From contig JADLBT010000160.1 in NCBI GenBank assembly GCA_020847555.1, positions 1 to 13,098 of the forward strand: 13,098 nt of DNA. Reading direction: 5' to 3'. Position numbers and translations under genes: made by a program. Of this stretch, positions 12,402 through 13,098 are shown in pieces. The notes below the pieces were generated by a model. It did not search any database. It was given only the letters and a program-made list of their open reading frames with translations, and had not been told where the DNA came from. How positions within the stretch are numbered: position 1 is the first letter of the stretch; each line of letters opens with the position of its first letter. Origin of the DNA: Gemmataceae bacterium. Its GTDB lineage: Bacteria; Planctomycetota; Planctomycetia; Gemmatales; Gemmataceae.

Positions 12402-13098
12402 TCACCGATAAAACGTGACGCTGGCGAAACTGACGCTCTCGGACCCGCGCGGGTGGACGTACTGATCGTAGTGCATCACCTTCCCGCGCCCGGGGCGGAC
12501 TGCTTCGAGGACCATGTAGGTCGGCGGGAGGCCGCAGATATTGCGGCTGTCGCCCTCGGCGGCGATGACCTGGAAGAACCCGGCCGGGTCGGCTGCCTCG
12601 GTCTGGCGCAACACGTTCTGGTCCTGCCCGCGGCTCCGGCGCAACACCGGGTCGGTCAGCGGCGGGGAGAGGCGGTCGAACTTCGGCCCGATGTGGGCCA
12701 GATCCCCGCTGATGATGTAGCAAATCGGCTCCTGCGTCTCGCGCTCGGCGGCGCGGAGAGCCTCGACCATGCGGGCGATGTCCTCCTGGACCGTGGGCAG
12801 TCCGCCGTCGGCGACGCAGTCGTGGAACGAGCCGACGACCAGGGGGACGATGCGGATCGGCCGCAGGTTCTCGTAGAGATACTGGAGGAAGACGACCTCC
12901 AGCTCGATCGACCACTCCGGCAGGTGGGCCATCAGCTCGTCGTCGAACAGGCCGTCGCCGTGGTGGGCGATGAGGCGGTCGATGTAATCCTGGTCGGTGT
13001 GGGCGACGCCGAGGGGCGTCCGGAAGTCCTTGCGGGTCAAGGTGAAGCGGCCGTGGCGGGTCTTGCCGTTCCGGCCGAGCGTCTGCGGGTGGGCGGCA
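12402..13098 (-). CDS. MEMO-family protein (AmmeMemoRadiSam system protein B-like), 5' end outside window
   Basis: The frame is open from 13098 to the TGA at 12402-12404, giving 231 residues with the N-terminus missing. MEMO family features: F/W-x-TPLG (FRTPLG), AHLPEWSIELEVVFLQYL, SGDLAHIG, and NICGLPP near the C-terminus. The last two correspond to conserved Asp/His and Cys of the putative active-site pocket, which resembles non-haem iron dioxygenases; the family's activity is unclear (redox/copper-related roles are proposed for human MEMO1). The usual EHSIE motif reads EWSIE here. In many genomes MEMO is linked to AMMECR1 and a radical SAM gene; neither is visible, and the next gene is a hydrolase 4 bases away. 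A TTG at 13040 is an internal codon, not the start, because family-like sequence continues upstream of it to the window edge. Confidence 0.86.
   Translation of the reverse strand, partial: AAHPQTLGRNGKTRHGRFTLTRKDFRTPLGVAHTDQDYIDRLIAHHGDGLFDDELMAHLPEWSIELEVVFLQYLYENLRPIRIVPLVVGSFHDCVADGGLPTVQEDIARMVEALRAAERETQEPICYIISGDLAHIGPKFDRLSPPLTDPVLRRSRGQDQNVLRQTEAADPAGFFQVIAAEGDSRNICGLPPTYMVLEAVRPGRGKVMHYDQYVHPRGSESVSFASVTFYR

Overview
The window looks like chromosomal DNA of a high-GC planctomycete, most likely a member of the Gemmataceae. Four things point there: a DUF1559 protein with a type IV prepilin-like N-terminus followed by a tiny lipoprotein (7381-8619), the small basic protein typical of the Planctomycetes/Verrucomicrobia/Chlamydiae group (9265-9495), a membrane-anchored Ser/Thr kinase (9577-11298), and metal-handling proteins built from YHS and CPMHPE/CPxCGM modules. 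No tRNA, rRNA, CRISPR array, transposase or integrase was seen. Both ends cut through genes.

Region 1 (1-3925) is a metal-handling locus. A P1B-type metal ATPase (N-terminus only) reads left from 790. A secreted Cys-Cys-rich small protein (1014-1592) and a CusB/HlyD-like adaptor (1739-3865) read right. Between the divergent genes lies a two-part inverted repeat (903-965) sitting between the two inferred promoters. The adaptor has an N-terminal metal-binding module and two extra tandem cysteine modules at its C-terminus. It is followed directly by a strong bidirectional terminator, so no RND pump or outer-membrane channel gene accompanies it here. This region is the best candidate for a poorly described system: three exported or membrane cysteine-rich proteins that could pass metal from the membrane ATPase through the periplasm.

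Region 2 (3956-7313): a PmtA-like SAM methyltransferase and a secreted protein with three cysteine-laced TPR-like repeats form a probable leftward pair. Divergent from them is a secreted dienelactone-hydrolase-like alpha/beta hydrolase that ends in a strong intrinsic terminator.

Region 3 (7381-9570): the DUF1559/lipoprotein pair reads left, then comes a 645-base non-coding stretch with several inverted repeats and candidate promoters on both strands, then the small basic protein gene reading right and ending in a terminator-like hairpin.

Region 4 (9577-13098): a leftward run of a MEMO-family protein (5' end outside the window), an alpha/beta hydrolase starting 4 bases after it, and a Ser/Thr kinase whose catalytic domain follows, rather than precedes, a multi-pass membrane region.

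All functional calls come from reading motifs in the translated sequence; no database search was run.
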